Assembly: GCA_947252755.1 (NCBI GenBank) | Contig: CAMXWV010000003.1 | Coordinates: 211,253-275,252 of the forward strand | Source: an uncultured Dermabacter sp. | GTDB taxonomy: Bacteria > Actinomycetota > Actinomycetes > Actinomycetales > Dermabacteraceae | DNA length: 64,000 nt | Direction of reading: 5' to 3' | In this document: positions 24,963 through 33,640 of the stretch, one piece after another | How positions within the stretch are numbered: the stretch's first letter is position 1 | Layout: every line of letters starts with the position of its first letter | Made by a program: the position numbers and the translations under genes | Notes under the pieces: model-generated | Databases searched by the model: none | What the model was told of the DNA's origin: nothing | The model's input: the letters and a program-made list of their open reading frames with translations, nothing else

Positions 24963-26381
24963 ATGAGCAGCATCGTCACCTTCCCCCTGAACGACCCGGG
25001 CGAAGGCCTCACCGAAGCCGAGATCATCGAGCTCAAGGTGAAGGTTGGGGACCGGGTGGAGATCAATGACGTGGTCGTCACCGTGGAGACCGCCAAGAGC
25101 GCGGTTGAGCTGCCCTGCCATGTGGCCGGCACGGTGGTCGCGATCCATGTGCGCGAAGGCGATGAGGTCCCCGTCGGAGCCCCGCTGATGGACATCGACA
25201 CCGCCGGCGGCTCAGCACCTGCCCCCGAGGCTGACCCCGAGTCCGCGGCTGAGCCCGCCGCAGATGCCGAATCGGCTCTCGGATCTGACCGCGCGGACTC
25301 GGCCAGCGCGGCCGCTGCCAGCGCGGACTCTGAGGCTGAGCCGAAGATGCTGGTGGGCTACGGAGCAGCGGAAGCACCGCAGCGTCGGCGCCGCCGACAG
25401 CTGGCCGGCCCCACCGATCAGGATGGTCCGCAGGTCCCGATCGACCGGATTCTGGCCAAACCGCCGGTGCGCAAGCTCGCCAGGGACCTCGGCGTCGCAC
25501 TCAAGGACATCGTGGCCAGCGGGGAGAACGGCACCGTGACCAGGGAGGATGTGCTCGCCGCATCACAGCGCTCGATGGACGGCCAGTTCTTCCCCGATGA
25601 GCACCCGCAGGCGCCCCAGGACCTGGACGCGTCGATGAAGAGCCCTCGCCATACGCCCTTCCCCGGGATCACCAGCGATGAGGCCACCACCCGGGTGCCG
25701 ATCCGCTCGGTCCGCAAACGCACCGCGGAGGCGATGGTCTCCTCCGCATTCACCGCCCCGCATGTCACAGTGTTCAACGAAGTGGACATGACCGCCTCGA
25801 TGGACCTGGTGAACACCCTCAAGGCATCGCGCGAGTGGAAGGACGTGCGCCTCTCACCGCTCGCGGTGCTGGCCCGCGCCGTGCTGGTGGCGATCCGCCG
25901 CAACCCGGAGGTGAACGCGTCCTGGGATGAGGATGCGCAGGAGATCGTCTACAAGCATTTCGTGAACCTCGGCATCGCCGCGGCCACACCGCGGGGCCTG
26001 ATCGTACCGAACATCAAGGACGCGCACCTGATGACTCTGAAGGAGCTTGCGGTGGCGATCAATGATCTCTCGCACACCGCGCGCGCCGGTCAGACTCCGC
26101 TGTCCGCCACCCGTGACGGCACGATCACGATCACGAACTTTGGTGTGTTCGGTATCGACTCCGGCACCCCGATCCTCAACCCCGGTGAGTCCGTGATCGT
26201 GGGCTTCGGTGCGATCAAGGAGAAGCCGTGGGTGGTGGACGGCCAGCTCGCCGTTCGCAAGACAACGCAGCTCGCCCTGTCCTTCGACCATCGCCTGATC
26301 GATGGGGCGCTCGGCTCTGAGCTGCTGCGGGATATCTCCGCGGTTCTGGAGAAGCCCGAACTGGGACTTGTGTGGGGGTGA
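24963..26381 (+). CDS. 2-oxo-acid dehydrogenase E2 (dihydrolipoamide acyltransferase)
   Basis: 472 residues. One lipoyl domain at the N-terminus carries Lys45 in VETAKSAVEL. A long Ala/Glu/Ser linker (80-130), a peripheral-subunit-binding domain (about 165-200, PVRKLARDLGVALKDI) and the catalytic domain with SFDHRLIDGALG near the C-terminus follow. It transfers the acyl group from E1 to CoA and forms the core of the complex. E3 (lipoamide dehydrogenase) is not in the operon and must come from elsewhere. Downstream fluC begins 17 bases after its stop. Confidence 0.93.
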   Translation: MSSIVTFPLNDPGEGLTEAEIIELKVKVGDRVEINDVVVTVETAKSAVELPCHVAGTVVAIHVREGDEVPVGAPLMDIDTAGGSAPAPEADPESAAEPAADAESALGSDRADSASAAAASADSEAEPKMLVGYGAAEAPQRRRRRQLAGPTDQDGPQVPIDRILAKPPVRKLARDLGVALKDIVASGENGTVTREDVLAASQRSMDGQFFPDEHPQAPQDLDASMKSPRHTPFPGITSDEATTRVPIRSVRKRTAEAMVSSAFTAPHVTVFNEVDMTASMDLVNTLKASREWKDVRLSPLAVLARAVLVAIRRNPEVNASWDEDAQEIVYKHFVNLGIAAATPRGLIVPNIKDAHLMTLKELAVAINDLSHTARAGQTPLSATRDGTITITNFGVFGIDSGTPILNPGESVIVGFGAIKEKPWVVDGQLAVRKTTQLALSFDHRLIDGALGSELLRDISAVLEKPELGLVWG

Positions 26382-26398
26382 GAGCCCGCGGGGGGCGG

Positions 26399-26875
26399 AT
26401 GCACACCGCCGAGTTCACGGCGATCACGAGTGCGGATCTCGGATCCGTTGAGGAATCCGGCCCCGCTCAGCTCAGCGCACGCCGCACGGGTCTTCTGGTT
26501 GCGATGGGCGGTGCCGCAGGCGCTCTGCTGCGCTGGGGACTGCAGCTGCTGATGCCGGGCACGCTCTCACCCACTCTAGCCGAGTTCCCATGGGCCACCG
26601 CGATCGCGAACATCGCCGGCTGCTTCGTGGCCGGCCTGGTCACAGCGCTGATCGGCCTGCGCCCCGGCCTCCCCCTCTGGGTGAAGCCGCTGATCGTCAC
26701 CGGCCTCTGCGGCGCTTTCACCACTCTCTCCGCCTTCGCGCTGGATGTGGCCTCCCTGGTGGGCGCTCGTGCACCCGTCGTGGCGCTGACCTATACGCTG
26801 ACCACGGTGGCCACCACCCTGGCAGCAGTGGTGATCGGCTTCCTTACAGGGCACCTCATCGGACGGCGCCGATGA
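26399..26875 (+). CDS. crcB: Fluoride channel FluC/CrcB, subunit 1
   Basis: 158 residues from ATG 26399 (a GTG at 26378 overlapping the E2 stop is an alternative). It has a 25-residue hydrophilic N-terminal tail and four helices. Family motifs are GGAAGALLRWGL, NIAGCFVAG and TGLCGAFTTLSAF, the last being the fluoride-track/Na+ site region. FluC proteins are dual-topology dimers that export F-. Adjacent unequal crcB genes usually give a heterodimer. It overlaps the second crcB by four bases (ATGA). Confidence 0.9.
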   Translation: MHTAEFTAITSADLGSVEESGPAQLSARRTGLLVAMGGAAGALLRWGLQLLMPGTLSPTLAEFPWATAIANIAGCFVAGLVTALIGLRPGLPLWVKPLIVTGLCGAFTTLSAFALDVASLVGARAPVVALTYTLTTVATTLAAVVIGFLTGHLIGRRR

Positions 26876-27243
26876 TGCTGATGCTTGCGATTGCGATGGG
26901 CGCGGCGCTGGGAGCGCTCGCCCGCTGGGGCATTGCCGAACTGTGGCGCGACACGGATAGCCACCGGATCCCGTGGCCCACGTTCACCGCGAACATCGCC
27001 GCCAGCTTCATCCTGGGTGTGCTGATCCGCATCGTCGGCTCCAGCGCCGCCACCGGTGCCGAACTGGCCTATGCGCTGATCGGCATCGGCTTCTGCGGTG
27101 CACTGTCCACGATGAGCACGTTCGCCGTGGAGCTGATGATGATGGTGCGCCACCGCGCGCTCGTCTCCGCTCTCGGCTACCTCACCCTCACGCTCGGTCT
27201 TGCGCTCGCAGCGTTCTGGGCAGGATTGATGGTGGTCCCATGA
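26872..27243 (+). CDS. crcB: Fluoride channel FluC/CrcB, subunit 2
   Basis: 123 residues with four helices: GAALGALARWGIAEL, FTANIAASFILGVL and GFCGALSTMSTFAVEL. It lacks the N-terminal tail of subunit 1. Start and stop both overlap neighbours by four bases (ATGA at 26872 and at 27240), so it is translationally coupled on both sides. It probably pairs with subunit 1 in the membrane to expel fluoride. Confidence 0.9.
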   Translation: MMLMLAIAMGAALGALARWGIAELWRDTDSHRIPWPTFTANIAASFILGVLIRIVGSSAATGAELAYALIGIGFCGALSTMSTFAVELMMMVRHRALVSALGYLTLTLGLALAAFWAGLMVVP

Positions 27244-29009
27244 TCGTGCTGATCGCATCACTGCTGGCAGCCCTCGGCGCCGGTGTGCTCGGCGCGCGGT
27301 TTGCTGAGGGCAGCGCGGGTGTGCTCTACGAAGCCGCTGGACCGATCACCACCTACGGGATTCCCACGGCGTCGGTGATCGCGTCCACCGCCATGGCCGT
27401 GACCATGGGCGGCAGCATCCTTGCCGGCTGGATTCTGCCGGCCAGCGCACGCCCGGAGGCTGCCGCTGAGCTCACCGCTGCTCGCCGACGCGTCCTCACG
27501 ATCATCACGGGCGCCGCTGTGGTCTGGACCCTGGTGGGCATTGCGCAGTTCCTCATGTCCTACTCGCTGGCGGCCGGGCAGGCGGTGGGCAGCGACCGGT
27601 TCGGATCAGACATGGCCGTCTTCGCCAGCTCCTCGCTGGGCATCTGGCGGATCGCCGCGCTCATTCTGACAGCTGCCGCCTCCACGATCGCGGTGTCCGG
27701 CACCAGCCGCCGCACCGCCCGGGCCGCGAGCGTGGCAGTGTTCGGCGCTGTGCTGTGCGCGGCGATGACCAGCCACGCCGCCGGCGGCGCCACACATGAT
27801 GCCGCCACCAGCGCCATGCTCTTCCACCTGGTGGCGATGGCCGCCTGGCTCGGCCCGCTGGCGCTGCTCATGCTCCTGCGCATCCAGTCCGCGCAGCTGC
27901 GCGCGCAGATCATCGAACGCTTCTCTGCCACCGCACTCGTGGCCTGGCTGATGATGGCCGTCTCCGGGCTCGTGTCCCTGGGGCTGCGACTCGACAGCAT
28001 CGACCAGCTGTGGACCCAGCCGTACGCGATTCTGGGCTTGGGCAAAATCGTGGCGCTCGTGCTGGTGGGCATCCTCGGCTGGGGGCAGCGGCGTCTGATC
28101 GCGCAGCGGCGGGGCGGCTTCGCAGATCTTGCGGCGGTGGAGGCTGTGATCGGGATGGCGGCGCTCGGCTTGGGCGCGGCGATGAGTTCCTCACCGCCGC
28201 CGGTGGCGGATGTGGTCGTGGCGCCCGGACCAGCCGGCCAGCTCACCGGATTTGCGCTGCCGCCAGGCACTCTCAGCGGCGCGCTCACGGTATGGCGGCC
28301 GGATGTGTTTGCGATCCTGCTTGCCTCGCTCCTGATCGGAGTGTGGCAGTGGGCGCGGCTGCCGCACGCTCGGGCGGTCACGGTGATCCTCGCTGGGTAT
28401 GCGCTGCTGCAGTCCTCACCGATCGCGGTGTACGGCCGGATCATGATGTCCATGCACTTGCTGCGGCTGCTGTTGCTCGTCGCGGCGGTCGGCCTGCCGA
28501 TCGGCCTGCTGCTGTGGAAGCGTCTGCGGGCCGCGCCCGCCGGCGGACCGTTGGCACGTGTGGCCGACGAATTCTCCCGTCGCGGGGTGCGGTGGGCGGC
28601 GTCACTGTCCCCGGTGCTGCTGCTGGCGGGGGTTCTGCACACTCCGGCGCTGCTGCACGTTGAGCTGAGCACCACCATCGGGGCGCTCACCCTGTCTCTG
28701 ATGGTGATCGCAGCCGGGGCGCTGTGGGGCGTTGCCATCGGCGCGGGCGGGCCGCAGTGCGTGCTCGTCGGCGCGGCAGGTCTGGGAGTCTGGCTGGGAC
28801 TGCTCGGCGCTTCGCAGTCGGTGCTTGCCCCGTCCTGGTTCGGCGCCACCGGGCGCACCTATGCGGCTGACGCGCTCCAGGATCAGAGCAGCGCCGCGCT
28901 TCTGCTGGCTGCAGTCGCGGCGCTGATGGTGATCCTCAGCGGCGTGCAGATGGTGAGAACACGGCGCGCGCCCGGTCCAGTTCGCGCAGCAGCTGCTCAC
29001 GATGCATGA
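27240..29009 (+). CDS. CopD-like / CtaG-like fused membrane protein
   Basis: 589 residues, about 14 helices. Residues around 190-300 resemble the CopD copper-resistance domain (FHLVAMAAWLGPLALLML, TQPYAILGLGKIVALVLVG). The C-terminal half from about 360 has the layout of the CtaG/caa3-assembly domain (SSPIAVYGRIMMSMHLLRLL). In CtaG proteins a second His follows four residues after the first; here His406 is kept but position 410 is Leu. ATG 27240 overlaps the fluC stop. The last 74 bases overlap the flavoprotein gene on the other strand. Likely role: copper handling at the membrane, by family only. Confidence 0.72.
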   Translation: MIVLIASLLAALGAGVLGARFAEGSAGVLYEAAGPITTYGIPTASVIASTAMAVTMGGSILAGWILPASARPEAAAELTAARRRVLTIITGAAVVWTLVGIAQFLMSYSLAAGQAVGSDRFGSDMAVFASSSLGIWRIAALILTAAASTIAVSGTSRRTARAASVAVFGAVLCAAMTSHAAGGATHDAATSAMLFHLVAMAAWLGPLALLMLLRIQSAQLRAQIIERFSATALVAWLMMAVSGLVSLGLRLDSIDQLWTQPYAILGLGKIVALVLVGILGWGQRRLIAQRRGGFADLAAVEAVIGMAALGLGAAMSSSPPPVADVVVAPGPAGQLTGFALPPGTLSGALTVWRPDVFAILLASLLIGVWQWARLPHARAVTVILAGYALLQSSPIAVYGRIMMSMHLLRLLLLVAAVGLPIGLLLWKRLRAAPAGGPLARVADEFSRRGVRWAASLSPVLLLAGVLHTPALLHVELSTTIGALTLSLMVIAAGALWGVAIGAGGPQCVLVGAAGLGVWLGLLGASQSVLAPSWFGATGRTYAADALQDQSSAALLLAAVAALMVILSGVQMVRTRRAPGPVRAAAAHDA

Positions 29010-30186
29010 ACGGAACCTGGCGTGCATCCCCGCTGACCGTGATCGTCTGCGCCCGCAGGCGGTCGAAGGCCTCTGCCGCAGCCGGATCTGACCGCTGCGC
29101 CCGCAGATACAGGGCAGCGAGCTCCGCCTGGTCCTCCAGCACCGGCACCAGGCTGCCCGCCACACGCAGCTGACCGAGCACTACTAGGTCACGGCGGCTG
29201 CGCGGGAATGCGCCGAGGAACAGGTCCTGGGCGAGCTCCGGCGCCAGGTAGGGCGCACCGGTCTCGTAGCCGGTGGCTAGGATCACCAGGTCGAACGCGT
29301 CGAGCGGCAGGTGGCGGCGATCGCGCACCAGGCGGATGCGGTGCTGTTCAAGATCCCGGATCAGCCGGTCGGACACCACCGGCTCGGAGTCGAGCAGCGG
29401 AGCGCTGGGGCGCGGCAGGCCCACGGCTTCGGCGGAGCCGATTGTGCGGCGGGCAGCGCCGCGCGCAATGGTCTCGTTGAGGCGGCCCAGAAAGGACGGC
29501 TCCAGCTGCGCGATCGCGTCAGCCGGCAGATGGCCCAGGCTGCGCGGCACGATCCAGCGTCCCTCCTCCCACAGCAGCTGCACTGAGCGGTCCGCATCCG
29601 CCAGGTCAGCCGCAATATCCGCAGCAGCCTGATCGGAGCCGATCACCAGAACATTCTCTGCCTGAGTGTGGGCGGCGCCGCGGTACTGGCTCGCGTGGAT
29701 GAAGGGGACGCCGGCATCCTCCAGATCCGCCACCAGCTCCGCGGGCAGATGCGGCTGGGAGGAGGTGCCGTGAGCGGCGATGATCGCACCGTAGGTGCGG
29801 ACCTCCCCGGTGGAGAAGGAGACTTCCCAGTTGCCTTCGCCGAACGACCGGGCCATCCGCACTTCGGTGCGGGGATGGAAGTGAGCATCTGCCCCGGTGT
29901 GGGCTGCGAAGGCTCGCAGATAGGTGCCGTACTGCTGCGCGGTGGGGAATGTGGGGAAGGAGACCGGCATGCGCAGTTCGTCGAACTCAGTGAGCGCTTT
30001 TGAACTGGTCAGCTCCATCTCCGGCCAGGCGGAGCCGGTGGTGGTCAGACTGAAGACGCCGCCCACGTGCTTCTGGGAGTCAACGAGGTCGTAGTCGATC
30101 TGGGCGCGTTCCAGGAAGGATGCAGCAGCGAGGCCAGCCGGGCCGGCGCCCACCACCAGGACGTTGGAGCGTGAGAAGTCAACCAT
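28936..30186 (-). CDS. FAD-dependent flavoprotein monooxygenase-like (FMO/Trk type)
   Basis: 416 residues. An N-terminal FAD Rossmann motif VLVVGAGPAGLAAASFLE is followed by a second dinucleotide site, VLVIGSDQAAADIAADLA, in which the usual GxGxSG is GSDQAA. ILATGYETGAPYL is the conserved ATG motif. This is the two-site layout of flavin monooxygenases and related thiol-active reductases. Substrate unknown. GGAGG lies upstream of ATG 30186. Its 3' end overlaps the CopD-like gene tail to tail by 74 bases. Confidence 0.8.
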   Translation of the reverse strand: MVDFSRSNVLVVGAGPAGLAAASFLERAQIDYDLVDSQKHVGGVFSLTTTGSAWPEMELTSSKALTEFDELRMPVSFPTFPTAQQYGTYLRAFAAHTGADAHFHPRTEVRMARSFGEGNWEVSFSTGEVRTYGAIIAAHGTSSQPHLPAELVADLEDAGVPFIHASQYRGAAHTQAENVLVIGSDQAAADIAADLADADRSVQLLWEEGRWIVPRSLGHLPADAIAQLEPSFLGRLNETIARGAARRTIGSAEAVGLPRPSAPLLDSEPVVSDRLIRDLEQHRIRLVRDRRHLPLDAFDLVILATGYETGAPYLAPELAQDLFLGAFPRSRRDLVVLGQLRVAGSLVPVLEDQAELAALYLRAQRSDPAAAEAFDRLRAQTITVSGDARQVPFMHREQLLRELDRARAVFSPSARR

Positions 30187-30301
30187 GGTCCAATCCTCCC
30201 ACAGCCGCTGAAGCAGAAAACGCCGCCGATCAGAAAACAGTGCTCAGGGACAACGGGCATCCGCGGGATGGAAACCCCTTCGAGTCCTGTGTGCCGGGGG
30301 A

Positions 30302-30307
30302 TACAGT
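30302..30307 (+). promoter_or_regulatory. -10 of the HAD gene pair
   Basis: TACAGT six bases before ATG 30314; leaderless layout. Confidence 0.5.
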
Positions 30308-30313
30308 GGGGGC

Positions 30314-31009
30314 ATGACCGCATCGCCTGTCGCCAGTGCCATCGAGTCCGCCTTCGCCGATTTCAATCCCCGCGCTGTCGTCTTCGACTGCGACGGCATC
30401 CTCCTTGACACCGAACGGATGTGGGTGGACACCCAAAACCAGGTGATCGCAGATAACGGCGGCCTGCTGTCCACAAAGCAGCGCGTGAAGCTGACCGGCC
30501 GCTCCGTGCGCAAGATCGTGGATGCGATCGTGGATATCACCGGAGCTGATGAGCAGACCATCGCCCGGGACCTGTTCGAACGCCACCGGGAGAACCTGGA
30601 GAAGGGCATTCCGCTGGTGCCCGGGGCGAAAGAGCTGGTCGAAGCAGTCCGTGAGAAGGTGCCGGTGGCGGTGGTGGCGAATTCTCCGCGCACCTGGATG
30701 CAGACCAATCTGGAGCGCGCAGGCCTGTTCCACCTGTTCGATCATTCGGTGAGCCACGATGAGGTGAAGCGCGGAAAGCCCCGCCCGGACATCTACCAGC
30801 GTGCAGCGAAGCTGCTCGGTCAGAAGCCGAAGCGCTGCCTGGCGGTTGAGGACACCAATGTGGGCGCCCGCTCGGCTGAAGCTGCGGGCATGCGTCTGCT
30901 GGTGGTGCCGAGCGTGGACACGCAGAACCCTGAGGGAGATCTGCGGCTGGAGACCCTGAACCACCCCGAGCTTGTGGAGTGGGTCAGCACCTGGAAGGCG
31001 CGCCGGTGA
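30314..31009 (+). CDS. HAD-superfamily phosphatase / phosphomutase-like (copy 1)
   Basis: 231 residues. Motif I is VFDCDGILLDTERMW (nucleophile and acid Asp), motif II VANSPR, motif III Lys in GKPRPDIY and motif IV AVEDTNVGARSAEAAGM, with an alpha-helical cap between I and II. This is HAD subfamily IA, as in beta-phosphoglucomutase and sugar-phosphate phosphatases. It heads a two-gene unit with a paralogue whose GTG overlaps its stop. Confidence 0.88.
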   Translation: MTASPVASAIESAFADFNPRAVVFDCDGILLDTERMWVDTQNQVIADNGGLLSTKQRVKLTGRSVRKIVDAIVDITGADEQTIARDLFERHRENLEKGIPLVPGAKELVEAVREKVPVAVVANSPRTWMQTNLERAGLFHLFDHSVSHDEVKRGKPRPDIYQRAAKLLGQKPKRCLAVEDTNVGARSAEAAGMRLLVVPSVDTQNPEGDLRLETLNHPELVEWVSTWKARR

Positions 31010-31698
31010 GCGCCGGCACCGCCGAAGCCGCTGAGCCCAACCCGTTCGAATCCGTCCGTCACTGGCGGCCCGAGGCGATCGTCTTCGACTGCGACGGCCT
31101 CCTGCTGGACACCGAATCCGTCTGGGACGGCACCCAGCAGCACATCCTTCAGCGCTATGGCGCCACCCTCAGCGAGGAGCAGAGCCTCGCGATCATGGGC
31201 ACCAGTGTGTCCGACACTGCCCGAATCATCGCGGACGCCGCAGGGCGCCCCTTCGACCAGGTGCGCGCTGACATCGTGGAACAGTTCGACCGGGACCTGC
31301 ACGGAAACATCCGCCTCATGGACGGTGTGGTCGAGTTCCTTGACCTGGTGCACGGGCAGCTGCCGCTGGCGGTGGCGTCGAACTCCGAACGGGACCAGCT
31401 GCAGGTGAAGCTGGGCGAATCCGGTCTTCGCCGCTATTTCGACGCGGCGGTGAGCGCACAGGACGTGCCGAAGGAAAAGCCTGCACCGGACATGTATGAG
31501 AAGGCGGCGCGTGACGTGGGTGCTGACCCCGCCCGCAGCCTTGGCTTTGAGGATTCGCCGGTGGGAGCGCGGGCGGCGCTCGCAGCCGGTCTCACCCTGA
31601 TCGGCGTTCCCTCCACGGAGCAGCCGGTGACCGGCGCGCACATCACCATCCGCTCCCTGCGTGATGAGAACCTGCTGGATTGGGTTCGCAGCTGGTGA
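31006..31698 (+). CDS. HAD-superfamily phosphatase / phosphomutase-like (copy 2)
   Basis: 230 residues, a paralogue of the preceding gene. Motif I is VFDCDGLLLDTESVW, motif II VASNSER, the lysine lies in KEKPAPDMY and motif IV is FEDSPVGARAALAAGL. The GTG at 31006 overlaps the upstream TGA (GTGA). The cap domains differ between the two copies, so they probably act on different phosphorylated substrates. A tandem duplication is the likely origin. Confidence 0.87.
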   Translation: MSAGTAEAAEPNPFESVRHWRPEAIVFDCDGLLLDTESVWDGTQQHILQRYGATLSEEQSLAIMGTSVSDTARIIADAAGRPFDQVRADIVEQFDRDLHGNIRLMDGVVEFLDLVHGQLPLAVASNSERDQLQVKLGESGLRRYFDAAVSAQDVPKEKPAPDMYEKAARDVGADPARSLGFEDSPVGARAALAAGLTLIGVPSTEQPVTGAHITIRSLRDENLLDWVRSW

Positions 31699-31700
31699 AC

Positions 31701-31706
31701 TAGCAT
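31701..31706 (+). promoter_or_regulatory. -10 of the thioredoxin/NHL gene
   Basis: TAGCAT eight bases before ATG 31715, overlapping the end of the HAD pair by a few bases; near-leaderless layout. Confidence 0.45.
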
Positions 31707-31714
31707 GGGTGGCT

Positions 31715-33640
31715 ATGACAACAGCGACCGCACCCACCGAGCGCCCCAGCGCCCCCGAACTCCGCGGCCGAGCCTGGCTCAACACGGGCGGAGCTGACCT
31801 CCGCCTCGAAGACTTCCGGGGCAAGATCGTGGTTCTGGATTTCTGGACCTTCTGCTGTGTGAACTGCCTGCATGTTCTGGACGAGCTGCGCCCCCTGGAG
31901 ACTGAGTTCGCGGATGAGGTCGTCGTGGTGGGAGTGCACTCCCCGAAGTTCGAGTTCGAACGGGACCCGGCAGCGCTCGCCGCGAACTGCGAACGCTATG
32001 ACGTTGAGCATCCCGTGCTGGATGACCCGGACCTGCGCACCTGGGCGGACTATGGCGCAAAAGCCTGGCCCACCCTGATGGTGCTTGACGTGCACGGCCG
32101 TATCGCGGCCTCCATGTCCGGTGAGGGGCACGCGGAGAACCTCCGCTCCATCATCACTCGTCTCATCACAGAAGCGGACGCTGAAGGCGCGCTGAAGCGC
32201 GGCCCCGCGCCCACCGTGATCGAAGAGCGCGAACTGCAGACTCTGCGCTTTCCCTCCAAAGCGGCGCGCCTGCGCGACGGCCGAATCGCGGTCAGCGACG
32301 CCGGCCAGCACCGCATCGTCATCTTCAGCTCTGACGGAGTCACCGTTGACGAAGTGATCGGCGCCGGCCGCCGCGGCTATCAGGACGGGGACGGTGAGAG
32401 CGCGCTGTTCGCTGAGCCGAATGGCATCGCCGTGCTGCCGCCGGAGACAGCGGAGCAGGTGGGCTATGACCTGGTGGTGGCGGATACCGCGAACCACCGC
32501 CTGCGCGCGGTGCGGCTGGGCCATAACCGCCTGCTGCGCAGCCGCGTGCCCTCGGATGTCATCACCATCGCCGGCCGCGGCGACCAGTGGATGCAGGGCC
32601 AGCCGCTCGCCGACTATTCGGGCAGTCCGCTCGCCTTCTGCCTCTCCACGCCATGGGACCTCCAGTACGATCCCGTGTCCGGACAGGTCATCATCACCAT
32701 GGCCGGCATCCATCAGATGTGGTCCATGACTCTGCCCGAGCTGGACGAGCACGGCGAGATCATCGAGCCCGGAGCGATCGGCGTGCTCGCCGGAACCACC
32801 CAGGAGGGGATCGTGGACGGTCCGCTCCAGGAGTCCTGGTGGGCGCAGCCGTCCGGGGTGACGGTGGACGGCGGCGGCAATATCTTCGTGGCCGACTCCG
32901 AGACCTCCGCGATCCGGGTGATCAACGCCGACCGCACCGAGGTGTCCACCCTGGTGGGGGAGGGCCTGTTCGACTTCGGCCACGTGGACGGCACGCTCGC
33001 CCAGTCCCGATTCCAGCACCCCCTCGGCATCACGGTGCTCACCGACGGCCGCATCGCCGTGGCGGACACCTATAACGGTGCCGTCCGCCTGATCAACCCC
33101 GCGGATGACACGGTGGTCACGGTGGCAAGCGACCTGGATGAACCATCCGATCTTCAGGTGGCCGATCCGATCGACGGGATCCCGCACCTGCTCGTGGTGG
33201 AGTCCGGACAGCACAAGCTGACGTGGATCTCGATCGCCCCGGCTGCGGAGCACATGGTGAACCTCGGCGAGCACCGCACCAAGCGACCGGTCACCGAAGT
33301 GGCAGCGAGCGGCCGCCTCAGCGTGGACGTGCTGTTCACTCCGCCGGAGGGGCACAAACTGGATGACTCCTACGGGCCGTCCACCTCCGTCACCATCACC
33401 ACTACTCCGCCGGAGATGCTGCTCAGCGGAGGCGGCCAGTCCACGGACCTGTCCCGGTCGATCGAACTCGATCCCGCCATCACGGAGGGCGTGCTGCATG
33501 TGAACGCCCGCGCCGCCTCGTGTGACGCTGACCCCAGCATCGAATTCCCCGCTTGCCACATGCACCAGCAGGACTGGGGCGTGCCGATCCGCCTGGTTGA
33601 CGGCGCGAGCGACCACCTCGACCTGTCCCTCCTCGGATGA
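31715..33640 (+). CDS. Thioredoxin-like/NHL-repeat protein (NHLRC2 type)
   Basis: 641 residues. Residues 1-150 are a thioredoxin-like domain with WTFCCVNCLHVLDEL, the C-C-x-N-C motif characteristic of NHLRC2-type proteins. A beta-propeller of NHL repeats follows (ADTANHRLRAVRLG, VADSETSAIRVIN, VADTYNGAVRLIN), then a C-terminal beta domain of about 120 residues. No signal peptide is visible, so it is cytoplasmic or peripheral. NHLRC2-like proteins are thought to act in thiol redox work, but the bacterial function is not established. The stop overlaps the next start (ATGA), coupling it to the pyrophosphatase-like membrane protein. Confidence 0.82.
   Translation: MTTATAPTERPSAPELRGRAWLNTGGADLRLEDFRGKIVVLDFWTFCCVNCLHVLDELRPLETEFADEVVVVGVHSPKFEFERDPAALAANCERYDVEHPVLDDPDLRTWADYGAKAWPTLMVLDVHGRIAASMSGEGHAENLRSIITRLITEADAEGALKRGPAPTVIEERELQTLRFPSKAARLRDGRIAVSDAGQHRIVIFSSDGVTVDEVIGAGRRGYQDGDGESALFAEPNGIAVLPPETAEQVGYDLVVADTANHRLRAVRLGHNRLLRSRVPSDVITIAGRGDQWMQGQPLADYSGSPLAFCLSTPWDLQYDPVSGQVIITMAGIHQMWSMTLPELDEHGEIIEPGAIGVLAGTTQEGIVDGPLQESWWAQPSGVTVDGGGNIFVADSETSAIRVINADRTEVSTLVGEGLFDFGHVDGTLAQSRFQHPLGITVLTDGRIAVADTYNGAVRLINPADDTVVTVASDLDEPSDLQVADPIDGIPHLLVVESGQHKLTWISIAPAAEHMVNLGEHRTKRPVTEVAASGRLSVDVLFTPPEGHKLDDSYGPSTSVTITTTPPEMLLSGGGQSTDLSRSIELDPAITEGVLHVNARAASCDADPSIEFPACHMHQQDWGVPIRLVDGASDHLDLSLLG

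Noticed and set aside
26382..26398. Possible fluoride riboswitch before crcB
   Set aside because: Only 17 bases separate the E2 stop from the crcB start, too few for the aptamer.
31700..33616. 638-codon open frame on the minus strand opposite the thioredoxin/NHL gene
   Set aside because: Same antisense composition and no start signal; the plus strand carries recognisable motifs.
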